From Undibacterium parvum (lineage in GTDB: Bacteria; Pseudomonadota; Gammaproteobacteria; Burkholderiales; Burkholderiaceae_D): 64,000 bases of DNA. The stretch covers positions 2,604,001 to 2,668,000 of the forward strand of contig NZ_CP034464.1 in NCBI RefSeq assembly GCF_003955735.1, read 5' to 3'. Below the pieces are notes generated by a model, which saw only the letters and a list, made by a program, of their open reading frames with translations, ran no database searches and was not told the origin of the DNA. A program made the translations under genes and the position numbers. This document shows, one piece after another, positions 6,710 through 15,148 of the stretch. The stretch's first letter is position 1. Every line of letters begins with the position of its first letter.

Positions 6710-7677
6710 CGCATATTCCATGCGCTTCTTCGAGCATACTGGTCTGCAAGGCGCATGGAATATGCGTGATGGCGGCATGCTGTTTTTGGTTTTCTGTGGC
6801 TTGGTCTTGTTTATATTTCTGTCGTTGTTGTGTGATTGCTGGCCGGTGGTAGACCGGCGGCTACTTCCGTTTCTTGCTTCGCCAAGAAACGGAAGCAAAA
6901 GAAGGCGACGCAAAGTCGCTGCCCTAGCGGGTACCCAATTGTGCAGGACATAAAATGGGAAAAGTTCGAAACTCGCCTGCGGCTCAGACACGAACCTTTC
7001 TGATCCATTTTCCGCCCCGCACAATTGGCAGCGCCACATGCGAATTCTAGTCAAGAGCAAAGTCAAAAGCAGAGTCAAAAGCAGAGTCAAAAGCAGAGTC
7101 AAAAGCAGAGTCAAAAGCAGAGTCAAAAGCAGAGTCAAAACCCAAGTCAAAACCCAAGTCAAAAGCCAAGTCAAAATCCAAGTCAAAAGCCAAGTCAAAA
7201 GCCAAGTCAAAAGCCAAGTCAAAAACCAAGTCAAAAACCAGTCAAAAACCAAGTCAAAAGCAGCGGATTGCCTTAGCTCGATGTGTGTGGGCATTGCTTG
7301 CGTGGAGAGACGGCAGTCGCACTACGGATGTTTTGACGTTCGCTTTCCGCATGTGGCGCTGCCGCTTGTGCTGGGCAGAAAATGGATTAGAAAGGTTCGT
7401 GTTTGAGCGTAGCGAGTTTCGAACTTTTCCCATTTTTTGACCTGCACAGGCGGGAACCCGTAGGGCAGCGACTTTGCGTCGCCTTCTTTTGTTTCCGTTT
7501 CTTGGCGAAGCAAGAAAAGGGAGTAGCCGCCGGTCTACCACCGGCCAGCAATCGCATAGTAACGAAAGAAGTACAAACACGACCTAACAACCGCAAACCA
7601 AAAACAGCATACCGCCAACACGCATATCCCATGCGGGCTACAGGCCTATGTGCTTGAAGAAGCGCATGGAATATGCG
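6710..7677. repeat. complete composite inverted-repeat element (copy 2)
   Basis: Left arm 6710-7046 and right arm about 7310-7677 are the same roughly 350-bp sequence in opposite orientation. Each is capped by a REP-like hairpin (6710-6766 and 7621-7677), with a 12-bp satellite in the middle (7048-7263). The left arm contains a perfect 14-bp hairpin (CTTCCGTTTCTTG stem, about 6872-6903). The layout resembles a non-autonomous transposable unit or a very large palindrome. Frames through it (for example a Ser-Gln-Lys-Gln repeat frame across the satellite) have no start signals and are judged non-coding. Confidence 0.85.
7048..7263. repeat. 12-bp satellite inside composite element 2
   Basis: About 18 units of a 12-bp repeat. 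The 5' half is homogeneous (CAAAAGCAGAGT); the 3' half shifts to CAAAAxCCAAGT variants, with one unit shortened by 3 bases near 7240. The gradient suggests repeated local duplication (replication slippage) with later divergence. Confidence 0.9.
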
Positions 7678-7921
7678 CGGTGGCGCTGCCTGTTTTTAAA
7701 TTCCATGCGGCGCACTACGCTTACGGCGATTGACGCCCTACGCCAAGATTGCGAATACCGAGTTGATTGTTAAATTACTAGCAATACGGCAAACGCATCG
7801 CTTACAATTCCAGTGTGAGCGCCAAGCAGGCGCTACAGTTCAATCAGGTTTATCCGCCGCAAGCAGCTCGCGGATTTTATTTTTGCGTTCCGTTGCGGCG
7901 GGTAAACGCTATTTTTTAGGC
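7678..7921. repeat. shared 240-bp element ending at a cassette-like boundary (copy 2)
   Basis: Homologous to 750-992. Contains TATCCGCCGCA and, opposite, TTGCGGCGG, then ACGCTATT and a TTTAGGC core-like 7-mer (7915-7921). Homology with copy 1 stops here and a different gene begins five bases later. It may act as a fixed recombination platform or leader for cassettes. Confidence 0.55.
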
Positions 7922-7925
7922 GTCT

Positions 7926-8516
7926 ATGATTTGTATCGCCGTTCACAGAAACGATGAATTAGTTTGCAAGGCTGGTATCGCCAATGCTTCGTTGCTTTCG
8001 GTAATTCTCGCAGGCGGCCTATACGACGACGATCCCACATCTTTTCATGTCGCTGGATTGCAGGACCTTTCCGAGGAACGTAACGCACATGTTTACTGGG
8101 TTCATGAAACTCCACTTTCTGTTGGAAATCGTCTGTCGTTTACTCTCGTTCAATGCGATGAACCATCCCCTCCAATTGAGGTCAAGGCAACTGATTCTTC
8201 TGTATATCTAGAAGAGCAGCGCGAGTTCGAAGAATTCGAAAAAAATTATATGGAGCCTGAGCGTCAGTTGGATGTACGTTGGCCGACGTTAGGGCTAAGG
8301 CTCATGTTCAATAGTGAGGATTTGGTTGCTGCTCGACTTCTGGATGGGGAAGAGCAGATTATGTGCTCAATCCACTGGGATAAATGGCGACCTGAACGAT
8401 GCAGGGTGTATGTCCGGTCGTTTGCAAGTCGTGGACAAGGTACGGCGACGCCCACCGATTGGTTTCGCGGATTTTTAGAACTTGGAGATCGCTTTGAAGT
8501 ATCCGTACACGTTTAA
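7926..8516 (+). CDS. hypothetical protein, candidate cassette gene
   Basis: A 196-residue soluble protein without signal peptide or membrane segments. The N-terminus (ICIAVHRNDELVCKAGI, then LLSVIL) looks like a small beta-rich fold seen in uncharacterised cassette proteins, but I cannot name a family. An acidic helix-prone segment (EEQREFEEFEKNY) lies near residue 100. The ATG at 7926 is five bases after the TTTAGGC boundary. A GGCCAAC box 7 bases past the stop opens the next attC-like site. Confidence 0.65.
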   Translation: MICIAVHRNDELVCKAGIANASLLSVILAGGLYDDDPTSFHVAGLQDLSEERNAHVYWVHETPLSVGNRLSFTLVQCDEPSPPIEVKATDSSVYLEEQREFEEFEKNYMEPERQLDVRWPTLGLRLMFNSEDLVAARLLDGEEQIMCSIHWDKWRPERCRVYVRSFASRGQGTATPTDWFRGFLELGDRFEVSVHV

Positions 8517-8522
8517 TATGGT

Positions 8523-8602
8523 GGCCAACACAGAATCACCAATGACGCCTTCGCTATTTTTCAACCACTGGTCGCGGCGATCTCGTTGCCTTTAAGTTAT
8601 GC
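8523..8602 (+). other. attC-like site
   Basis: Starts GGCCAAC (one mismatch to RYYYAAC) and ends GTTATGC, 80 bp in total. It shares AATGACG and GCGGCGATC-13 bases-GTTA with the site at 1423-1512. The next gene begins immediately downstream. Two independent sites with the same internal spacing argue against chance. Confidence 0.45.
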
Positions 8603-8607
8603 TTCAT

Positions 8608-9156
8608 ATGGATGACAATACTCAACCTGGTTCAGCGGCAGCTGTGTGCTTTTCATCGGAGTACCAAGCAGCTAAGGTAATAGAGCGATCGAACGCTGCC
8701 AAAGTTCTACGCAGATTCGCGAAACTTTTGGAGTCGCGCGGCTACTCCAGAAGATCGACTTGGTTTGCTCGTGAACGTGACCATCTCATTTTTTTCCTGC
8801 ACGTTCACAAGTTTACATTTGGACCGTCGTTCCGACTGCATGCGGGCGTTCGAGTTTTGAATGACCCGAGTGAGAATGTGTGTCTCAACGGTATCTGTAC
8901 AGATACCGCCCTTCGATTTAAAGGACATCTTGAATACGATACCACTGATGCTTCATGGGACAACTGCGCGTTACAAATGGAGCGCTATGTTGTCGAGGTA
9001 GCCGAACCGTGGTTTAACCAGATGAACGTGAAGACGCTATTAGCTGCCGAACAGCCGCTAACCATAATAGGACGCGAAAGCTTACGATTAGCGCTTAATG
9101 GCGAATCCCATTTGTCCCGTGTTTTATTTTCTAGGCGATCGCTTGGGTTGGCATAA
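8608..9156 (+). CDS. DUF4304-like hypothetical protein, candidate cassette gene
   Basis: A 182-residue soluble protein. The stretch from about residue 33 (AKLLESRGYSRRSTWFARE, then HLIFFLHVHKF and FRLHAGV) resembles DUF4304-type proteins, often found in integron cassettes and next to toxins. I place the start at ATG 8608 because the ATG at 8599 lies inside the putative core site GTTATGC. Near the stop GCATAAT (9151) and CCATAAC (9171) are each one mismatch from the complement of that core, possible decayed R'' boxes. Function unknown. Confidence 0.6.
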   Translation: MDDNTQPGSAAAVCFSSEYQAAKVIERSNAAKVLRRFAKLLESRGYSRRSTWFARERDHLIFFLHVHKFTFGPSFRLHAGVRVLNDPSENVCLNGICTDTALRFKGHLEYDTTDASWDNCALQMERYVVEVAEPWFNQMNVKTLLAAEQPLTIIGRESLRLALNGESHLSRVLFSRRSLGLA

Positions 9157-9490
9157 TTCATAGCTCAAGACCATAACCCGCAATAACTAGGCCGCTAATC
9201 GCCGCAGGCGTTTACACCGATTACAACCTCACCAAACACCCCTTCCAACGCGCATATTCCATGCGCTTCTTCAAGCATCTAGGCCTGCAGGCCGCGCTGG
9301 CTATGCGGGCTGGGCCATGCCCTATTTGTCATCCATTCGCGCTATTTTTGCTGTGCTTCACACCTTATTCCTACCGTTTGTCGCTATGCCGTGGTGCTGT
9401 GCTGGCCTGCGCTTTACTCTTGCCAGGTCGGCTCATTTATTCAGATTTTATTGAGCTTTTGTTCAGCACTTTTAATGTAGGGAGTACAGC
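9157..9490. repeat. intergenic region with degenerate REP-like hairpin
   Basis: The left arm of a REP-like hairpin is intact at about 9251-9267 (GCGCATATTCCATGCG), but the right arm near 9292-9307 has decayed (CGCGCTGGCTATGCGG). An overlapping open frame that continues into the next gene in another frame is not credible. The promoter of the ABC operon should lie around 9400-9480. GGGAG at 9480-9484 is the ribosome-binding site of the next gene. Confidence 0.6.
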
Positions 9491-10168
9491 ATGGCAATCA
9501 CACTCACGGCAGTCACTAGTAAAAAAGGCAGTATCTTGTTGGCCTTGGTTTTGCTCAAACTGGCCATCAGCGCGGGCTTGTTCTTCGCCTTTGGCAGTAA
9601 GGCGATGGCATTTTCTGAGCCAGAGTTTCAAAGCGCCTTCCAGCAATTTGCCGCCGCGCCTGGTGCGGAAGAGAAAGCGGCCGAGGCTTTTACGGCCTTA
9701 CTCAAGAAAGAGCCTGCGCATCCTGTTTTGATGGCGTATGCCGGCGCCGCGACTACTAAGTTGGCGGGTACCACCATGTTCCCATGGAAGAAAATGTCTT
9801 ATGCCGAAGACGGTATGGCGATGTTGGATAAGGCGCTGCAACTAGCGCAGGCGGCTGACCCTAAGTTGTTGCACAAGGGGACGCCGTTTTTGCTAGAGGT
9901 GAAATTTGTCGCTGCCAATACCTTTCTGGCGGTGCCGGGTTTTATGAATCGGGCGGAACGTGGGAATAAGTTGCTGAACGAAGTCTTGACGGATGCCCAG
10001 TTTGAAAAAACTGCCAGCGGTTTCCGTGGTGCGGTGTGGATGCGTGCGGCTGGTTTGGCGATGCAACAAAAGCGTAACGCCGATGCCAGGCGTTTTCTTG
10101 AAAGCGTGATACACAGCGAGGCACCGCAAAGCGCGGCGGCTAAAGCCATGTTGAAAGAGGTGGCGTGA
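9491..10168 (+). CDS. membrane-anchored hypothetical protein with TPR-like helices
   Basis: A 225-residue protein with one N-terminal hydrophobic segment (about residues 15-37), an uncleaved anchor or signal, followed by an alpha-helical Ala-rich domain with TPR-like helix pairs (EKAAEAFTALLKKEP, DKALQLAQAADP, ARRFLESVIHSE). It is the first gene of an operon whose other members form an ABC export/lipoprotein-sorting set; its stop overlaps the ATPase start (TGATG), so translation is coupled. Probably a periplasmic accessory factor of the transporter; this is inferred from position only. Confidence 0.75.
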   Translation: MAITLTAVTSKKGSILLALVLLKLAISAGLFFAFGSKAMAFSEPEFQSAFQQFAAAPGAEEKAAEAFTALLKKEPAHPVLMAYAGAATTKLAGTTMFPWKKMSYAEDGMAMLDKALQLAQAADPKLLHKGTPFLLEVKFVAANTFLAVPGFMNRAERGNKLLNEVLTDAQFEKTASGFRGAVWMRAAGLAMQQKRNADARRFLESVIHSEAPQSAAAKAMLKEVA

Positions 10169-10902
10169 TGCACGCAGTCAGCAATCTGGCCGTAAGCAAT
10201 CCGGCCGCCAGCAATCCAGCAGTAAGCAATCAGATTGCAGTGGTGGAACTGAGAAATGTGTATAAATCGTATCGCCTGGGCAGCCATCTGGTGCGCGCTT
10301 TGCAAGGCGTGGATTTATCGGTGCAACGCGGTGAGTTATTGGCGCTGACCGGGCCATCCGGCAGCGGCAAAAGTACCATTTTGAATCTGTGCGGCATGAT
10401 CGATACCGCTGATTCTGGTGAGGTCTGGTTGGGTGGCGTGTCTATCGCCGATCTGAACGAAACTCAGCGCACTTTGCAGCGTCGCGACAGCATAGGTTTT
10501 ATCTTCCAGAGCTTTAATCTGGTGCCTGTGATGACGGTGGCTGAGAACGTCGATTACCCGCTGTTTTTGACCGGTGTGCCTTTGGACGAAAGGCGTGAAC
10601 GGGTGGCGGCGCAACTTAAAGCGGTTGGTCTGCATGAGCATGCCCAGCATTTGCCAGATGCGCTTTCTGGCGGCCAAAGACAAAGGGTGGCGATCGCGCG
10701 TGCCCTGATCAAACGTCCTAGTCTGGTGATCGCTGACGAACCGACTGCCAGTCTGGATTCGCACACGGCTGATCAAGTGCTCGACTTGATGCGTGAACGC
10801 GGGCATGCCGAAGGTGCGGCTTTTGTGATTGCCAGTCACGACGAGCGCTTGACCCGGCGCAGCGACAGAATTCTTTCCTTACTCGATGGGAAACTGCAAT
10901 GA
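10168..10902 (+). CDS. ABC transporter ATP-binding protein (LolD/MacB type)
   Basis: A 244-residue nucleotide-binding subunit. Walker A is GPSGSGKST, the Q-loop region is [10 protein letters not shown], the signature is [15 protein letters not shown], Walker B is [12 protein letters not shown] and the switch His is in IASHDERL. The sequence belongs to the LolD/MacB/FtsE branch that drives mechanotransmission or lipoprotein extraction, not import. The first about 20 residues are an unusual run of four AVSNxA-like pentapeptides (15-bp DNA repeats at about 10174-10230) before the conserved [12 protein letters not shown]. The start is ATG 10168, overlapping the previous stop; the end overlaps the permease start by four bases (ATGA). 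Confidence 0.93.
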   Translation: MHAVSNLAVSNPAASNPAVSNQIAVVELRNVYKSYRLGSHLVRALQGVDLSVQRGELLALTGPSGSGKSTILNLCGMIDTADSGEVWLGGVSIADLNETQRTLQRRDSIGFIFQSFNLVPVMTVAENVDYPLFLTGVPLDERRERVAAQLKAVGLHEHAQHLPDALSGGQRQRVAIARALIKRPSLVIADEPTASLDSHTADQVLDLMRERGHAEGAAFVIASHDERLTRRSDRILSLLDGKLQ

Positions 10903-12131
10903 AACTCTTTTCTTTTGATAGCACCTGGTTGAAATTTGCTTTTTACAATGCGCTGCGCAATCGTCGTCGTTCTATGGTGACGGTGCTGGTGGCGGCCTTG
11001 GGTACGGCGTCGATATTGCTGGCGGGTGGCTTTGCGTATTCGTCTTACGAGGGTTTGGCACAGGCTGCGGCGCGTAGTTCTGGCCACCTAGTGATAGGAA
11101 ATCCTGCGCATTTCGTGGCGGAAGAAGACCTGCCTTTGCAACACGGCATAGCAAACGCGGCGCAATTGCAAAGCACGATTTTAGCCGACCCGGCGGTGCG
11201 TTATGTCTTGCCCCGAGTCGAGTTTACTGGCTTGATCAGCAATGGCGATAAGTCCACCATCATGATGGCGGTGGGGATAGATCCGGATGCCGAGTTTGCC
11301 GTTAAGGGCCCATTTTTAAGCGTGAAAGAGGGCGCGATTTTGGCTAGCAATGTCAGCCAGGCCGAGATCGTTTTGGGCGATGCGCTGGCACGTAGTTTAA
11401 AGGCCAAGCCGGGTAGTAGCCTCACTTTGATGACCAGCACTGCTGATGGCGCCTTAAATGCGCTCGACGTGTTAGTCAAAGGGGTGGTCTCGACTGGCAT
11501 ACCGGACATGGATAAACGCCTGGTGTACACCGATATCAAGACTGCGCAAAAACTCTTGAACAGCCAGCGGGTATCGAGTCTGGGCGTGTTTTTAAACTCT
11601 ATGGAGGCGACCAATAGTGCCCAGCTTAGACTGGCTGCGGCACTGCCGGCGATGACGGTGCAGACCTGGTTGGATCAGGCTTTCTTTTATAAATCGGTAC
11701 GCGATTTGTATGACCGCATCTTCGGTGCTTTGGGTCTCATCATCAGTTTGATTGTGGTGTTTGTGGTGGCCAATGCGATGGCGATGGCAATCATAGAGCG
11801 GACGCGGGAAATCGGCAGCTTACGTGCCATGGGTACCTTGCCGGGCCAATTGATACGCAGCTTTTCTTTCGAAGGCATGTTTTTGGGCGGTAGCGGTGCG
11901 CTGCTGGGGGCTTTGCTGGCAGTGAGTGTGGCCTTGTTATTGACAGTATTCCCGGTACAGATGCCACCGCCACCGGGCCGCTCTACTGGTTACCCTTTGA
12001 TGGTGAGCATTGATGCCGGTCTGTATTTTGGGACGATTTTTATGATGATCATTTTATCCATGCTGTCGGCAGCCTGGATCGCCCGCCGCACCATGCGCCA
12101 AGCTATCGTGGTGGCCTTGGCCCACAATTAA
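10899..12131 (+). CDS. ABC transporter permease, FtsX/MacB/LolC-E type
   Basis: A 410-residue inner-membrane protein: one TM helix near residues 25-48, a large periplasmic MacB_PCD-like domain, then three C-terminal TM helices of the FtsX fold (about 283-305, 329-355, 376-396). The cytoplasmic stretch MAIIERTREIGSLRAMG is the conserved coupling motif of this family. It pairs with the ATPase just upstream (ATGA overlap). With the LolA-like protein next in the operon, a role in moving a lipidated or hydrophobic substrate out of the inner membrane is likely. Confidence 0.92.
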   Translation: MKLFSFDSTWLKFAFYNALRNRRRSMVTVLVAALGTASILLAGGFAYSSYEGLAQAAARSSGHLVIGNPAHFVAEEDLPLQHGIANAAQLQSTILADPAVRYVLPRVEFTGLISNGDKSTIMMAVGIDPDAEFAVKGPFLSVKEGAILASNVSQAEIVLGDALARSLKAKPGSSLTLMTSTADGALNALDVLVKGVVSTGIPDMDKRLVYTDIKTAQKLLNSQRVSSLGVFLNSMEATNSAQLRLAAALPAMTVQTWLDQAFFYKSVRDLYDRIFGALGLIISLIVVFVVANAMAMAIIERTREIGSLRAMGTLPGQLIRSFSFEGMFLGGSGALLGALLAVSVALLLTVFPVQMPPPPGRSTGYPLMVSIDAGLYFGTIFMMIILSMLSAAWIARRTMRQAIVVALAHN

Positions 12132-12146
12132 TCGAGAGAGAAAATC

Positions 12147-12944
12147 ATGAAAAAACTATTAACAGACCGATTGAAAATTACGCTATTTGTCCCGCTACTT
12201 ACTAGCGCGACCTTGAGTACTGCGGCCATGGCTGAAGATGTGAGTGCCTTGTTGAAAGCGGCCGATCAGTTTCGTCTTGCAAGTGATGAGATGCAGGTAG
12301 AAACCCAGATCAGCACCTATAACCGCGATGGCAGCAAGGAAAAAGAGCGGCGCTATATGGTGTTTTCGCAAAAAACACATCAGTCTCTGGTGCTGATGCA
12401 AAGCCCCGCTGAAGCCGGGCAAAAAGTGTTGATGCTGGGGGATGATTTTTGGATGTTAATGCCGGGTAGTCAGCGTCCCTTGCGGATTACGCCTATGCAA
12501 AAATTGTTGGGTGATGCTTCTATCGGCGATATCGCCACCATGAGCTGGTCGCAGGATTATGCCGGTAAATTAGTCGCAGAAGAGCCGTGCGAAGCGCCCG
12601 CTGCAGTCGGACAAACCCAAGCGCAGACGCAAACCTGTTTGCGTTTAAGCCTGGATGCCACGCGTAAATCGGCGGCGTATCAGCATATCGACTTATGGTT
12701 AGGCAAAGCTAAGCATGAGCCTATCAAGGCAGATCTGTATGTGCAATCGGAGAAGCTGGCCAAACGCGCTAGTTTTGTGATGGATAAAACGCAAGTGCCG
12801 GCGGTGGTCAGTGAGATGGTGTTGCTGGATCAATTGAGTAGCCACAAAGAGACCCGAGTGCGCTATCTAAGCCGCAAGCCACGCAGCATCCCCGAGCAAT
12901 GGCTAAATCCTATGTTTTTGGCCAAAAATCCTAGTCTAGAGTAG
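12147..12944 (+). CDS. outer-membrane lipoprotein-sorting protein (LolA-like)
   Basis: A 265-residue periplasmic protein with a signal peptide (cleavage near TAAMA-ED, residue 29). The mature part matches the LolA-like outer membrane lipoprotein-sorting family: a beta-rich half-barrel with repeated hydrophobic strands (YMVFSQKTHQSLVLM, QKVLMLGDDFWMLMPG) and a DIATMSWSQDY segment. These proteins carry hydrophobic cargo across the periplasm. It lies 15 bases after the permease and three before the next gene, so it is part of the same transcript. Distinct from the housekeeping LolA, which is shorter. Confidence 0.85.
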   Translation: MKKLLTDRLKITLFVPLLTSATLSTAAMAEDVSALLKAADQFRLASDEMQVETQISTYNRDGSKEKERRYMVFSQKTHQSLVLMQSPAEAGQKVLMLGDDFWMLMPGSQRPLRITPMQKLLGDASIGDIATMSWSQDYAGKLVAEEPCEAPAAVGQTQAQTQTCLRLSLDATRKSAAYQHIDLWLGKAKHEPIKADLYVQSEKLAKRASFVMDKTQVPAVVSEMVLLDQLSSHKETRVRYLSRKPRSIPEQWLNPMFLAKNPSLE

Positions 12945-12947
12945 CGT

Positions 12948-14234
12948 ATGAAGATGTTTAAGAAAACTGCGCTGGTGGCCAGGCTGGCGCTGCTCACGGT
13001 GGTGCTCACTTCGCTGCTCACTGCACAGGTCGCGGCGCAAACTAGCAATGGCAGCGGCCAGGTGCGCGCACTGTTGAGCCAGCAGAGTGTTAACCCGGCC
13101 AGTCCGCAAACGCAGGCCAGCCAATTACGCGCTGACCAAGAGCTGGAATCAGTGCAACTTGGTGTGCTAGAAGCAGAACTGCATTTCGGCATCAAGGGCA
13201 TCAATGCCATCGCTACCGTACAAGGGCAGAGTGATGGCAGCGGGAATACTCGCTCGGATATCTGGCTCAATGAATTGGTTGCTGCATGGGGGCAGGGCGC
13301 TTGGCAACTGAGCGCGGGCAAAAAAATTGTGGAGTGGGATGTGGGGTATGGCTTTCGTCCTAACGATGTGGTGCAACAAGAGAAGCGCCGTAGCCTGATC
13401 ACGGTTAGTGCGATCGGTCGCCCTTTGCTGATGGCCGAGTATTTCGATGCGACGCTGGCAGCCTCGCTGGTGTGGGTCAACCCCGCCACATCTAGTAGCC
13501 GCAATGCGAGTGGCTTATTGGAAAAAGGCGAAGAGCAGGCCTTGGCAGGACGCGCGTATTACCGCGTGGGCACTGTGGACTTGCATGGCTTTGCCCGCTA
13601 CGGCGTAGACAGCGGTGCTAGTGCTGGCGCGGCAGTGGCGTGGGTGGCCAGTGATGCCTTGGAATTGCATGCTTCTAGCCGCTATTTACGGCATAGTGAG
13701 TCCTTGAGCATGGCAGCCCAGACGCCCTTGTTAGTCCGGGGTTCGGCCTGGCATACTGAGCTTCAGAACAATCTGACTCAGACCTTAGTCGGCCTTAGTT
13801 GGAGTAACGAAGACCAACATAATCTGATACTGGAAGCATGGTGGGATGGCAGTGCAGCTTCGCCGCAACAGTGGCGCGACTGGAGCACGCGCAATCAAAA
13901 CCTGTTGGCGGCTGTGCCTAAGCTGGTTGGATTGGCACCGGCACTGGCTGGTAGTTTGATGGGACAAAATCAATTGCTGTCTAGCTCAGCCAATTTGCAT
14001 AGACAAAATATGTTCGCACGCTGGAGTTGGCAAAGTGGGGCATGGCAACCCGCTGTGGATGTACTCTGGACCCCGGCCGATAATGGCGTGGTGAGCAGCG
14101 CATCCTTAGCTTGGCAGGGCGACCAGTTGCGGGTGGATGCCGGGGTACGCTGGTACGGTGGCGCTAGTGATTCGGTACTGGCAAGTTTGCCGGTGCGCAA
14201 GCTGGCGTATCTTTCCATGACCTGGGCGTTTTGA
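12948..14234 (+). CDS. putative outer-membrane beta-barrel protein of the ABC operon
   Basis: A 428-residue protein with a signal peptide (cleavage after about AQVAAQ, residue 30) and many alternating-residue strands (for example AELHFGIKGINAIATVQ, AWQLSAGKKIVEWDVGYGF) ending in a C-terminal aromatic residue (YLSMTWAF). These are hallmarks of outer-membrane barrels. I know no named family. As last gene of the operon it is a candidate outer-membrane partner or cargo receiver for the LolA-like protein. An ATG two codons later is an alternative start. Confidence 0.75.
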   Translation: MKMFKKTALVARLALLTVVLTSLLTAQVAAQTSNGSGQVRALLSQQSVNPASPQTQASQLRADQELESVQLGVLEAELHFGIKGINAIATVQGQSDGSGNTRSDIWLNELVAAWGQGAWQLSAGKKIVEWDVGYGFRPNDVVQQEKRRSLITVSAIGRPLLMAEYFDATLAASLVWVNPATSSSRNASGLLEKGEEQALAGRAYYRVGTVDLHGFARYGVDSGASAGAAVAWVASDALELHASSRYLRHSESLSMAAQTPLLVRGSAWHTELQNNLTQTLVGLSWSNEDQHNLILEAWWDGSAASPQQWRDWSTRNQNLLAAVPKLVGLAPALAGSLMGQNQLLSSSANLHRQNMFARWSWQSGAWQPAVDVLWTPADNGVVSSASLAWQGDQLRVDAGVRWYGGASDSVLASLPVRKLAYLSMTWAF

Positions 14235-14277
14235 GTCAATTCAAATGTACCGCTAACAGCCCGGTTCAGATTTTCTA

Positions 14278-14293
14278 CCCTTTTTGAAAAGGG
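14278..14293 (+). terminator. short hairpin between the ABC operon and mgtC
   Basis: CCCTTTTTGAAAAGGG can fold into a small stem; weak evidence for termination of the upstream operon. Confidence 0.3.
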
Positions 14294-14339
14294 ATTGCTA
14301 CACTGAATTTATTATATAAATAATTTCAGGAGCATCGTC

Positions 14340-15086
14340 ATGTTGACCTTTTCGACTTATGTCTCCACCTTTTGGTCCAGCACAGAATTAAACGCAAATA
14401 TCATTATTTTCTTAAACCTGGCAGGTTCGATGTTGCTAGGCTTTGTGGTTGGCTACGAGCGCTCCTATCATGGCCGTGCAGCAGGTATGCGCACTTACGG
14501 CTTGGTGTGCATGGCATCCACTGCACTTGTGGTGATTACCGGTTACCCTGATTTTTGGTTCGGTGGCAGGGCGGCGTTTCCCGTGAATCTAGATCCCTCG
14601 CGCACCGTGCAAGGAATAGTCACGGGTATCGGCTTTCTGGGCGCGGGGATTATCATGAAGGAGGGCTTTAGTATTAGTGGCCTGACTACTGCTGCATCTT
14701 TATGGGCCTCGTCAGCGATCGGGGTTTTGGTCGGGGTCGGATTTTATGCCGCTGCCATCCTACTGGCATTTTTGTCGGCGGCCTGCATGATTTGGGTAGT
14801 GAAGTTGGAATCCTGGTTGCCGTCCAGGCAGGCGGTGGCGATCGTGATGCAATTTAAGGCCGGCTTCGTGGTGGAAGAGGCTGCGATACGCGCGCTCGCC
14901 TTGGCGCGCGGCTATGAAATCGCCACTGGTACTATTTGCATTTCGGCCACGAATGGCAAGACCGAATGGCGTTTCGTGGCAGTGGCGCTGAATCGCAAAT
15001 TAGCCACTTCCCTTAGTGTCATGTCGCAGGAGCTCGGCAAATTTGAGGGGATCGATGCGTATCAGTTGGCACATGCCAGAAACTAA
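14340..15086 (+). CDS. MgtC/SapB-family membrane protein
   Basis: A 248-residue protein: four to five N-terminal TM helices with the family signatures GFVVGYERSYHGRAAGMRTYGLV and GIGFLGAGIIMKEG, then a C-terminal cytoplasmic ACT-like domain (from about residue 165). In other bacteria MgtC-type proteins modulate the F-ATPase and Mg/phosphate homeostasis; here only membership is certain. AGGAG nine bases upstream of the ATG supports the start. A hairpin follows at 15101. Confidence 0.9.
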   Translation: MLTFSTYVSTFWSSTELNANIIIFLNLAGSMLLGFVVGYERSYHGRAAGMRTYGLVCMASTALVVITGYPDFWFGGRAAFPVNLDPSRTVQGIVTGIGFLGAGIIMKEGFSISGLTTAASLWASSAIGVLVGVGFYAAAILLAFLSAACMIWVVKLESWLPSRQAVAIVMQFKAGFVVEEAAIRALALARGYEIATGTICISATNGKTEWRFVAVALNRKLATSLSVMSQELGKFEGIDAYQLAHARN

Positions 15087-15100
15087 GCTTGCTTGTATGC

Positions 15101-15139
15101 CTTGGATATGAGTTGCGACCAGCCTAACTCATATCCAAG
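15101..15139. terminator. bidirectional-looking terminator between mgtC and the Cache gene
   Basis: Perfect 14-bp stem CTTGGATATGAGTT / AACTCATATCCAAG with an 11-base loop between two convergent genes. Confidence 0.7.
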
Positions 15140-15148
15140 TTTACTGGT

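Noticed and set aside
7025..7276. Ser-Gln-Lys-Gln repeat protein across the satellite
   Set aside because: A 12-bp satellite is always open in frames without a stop in the unit; other frames and the minus strand are open too, and there is no start signal.
9261..9731. 156-codon frame overlapping the start of the ABC operon
   Set aside because: It begins in a REP hairpin and overlaps the well-supported 9491 gene in another frame.
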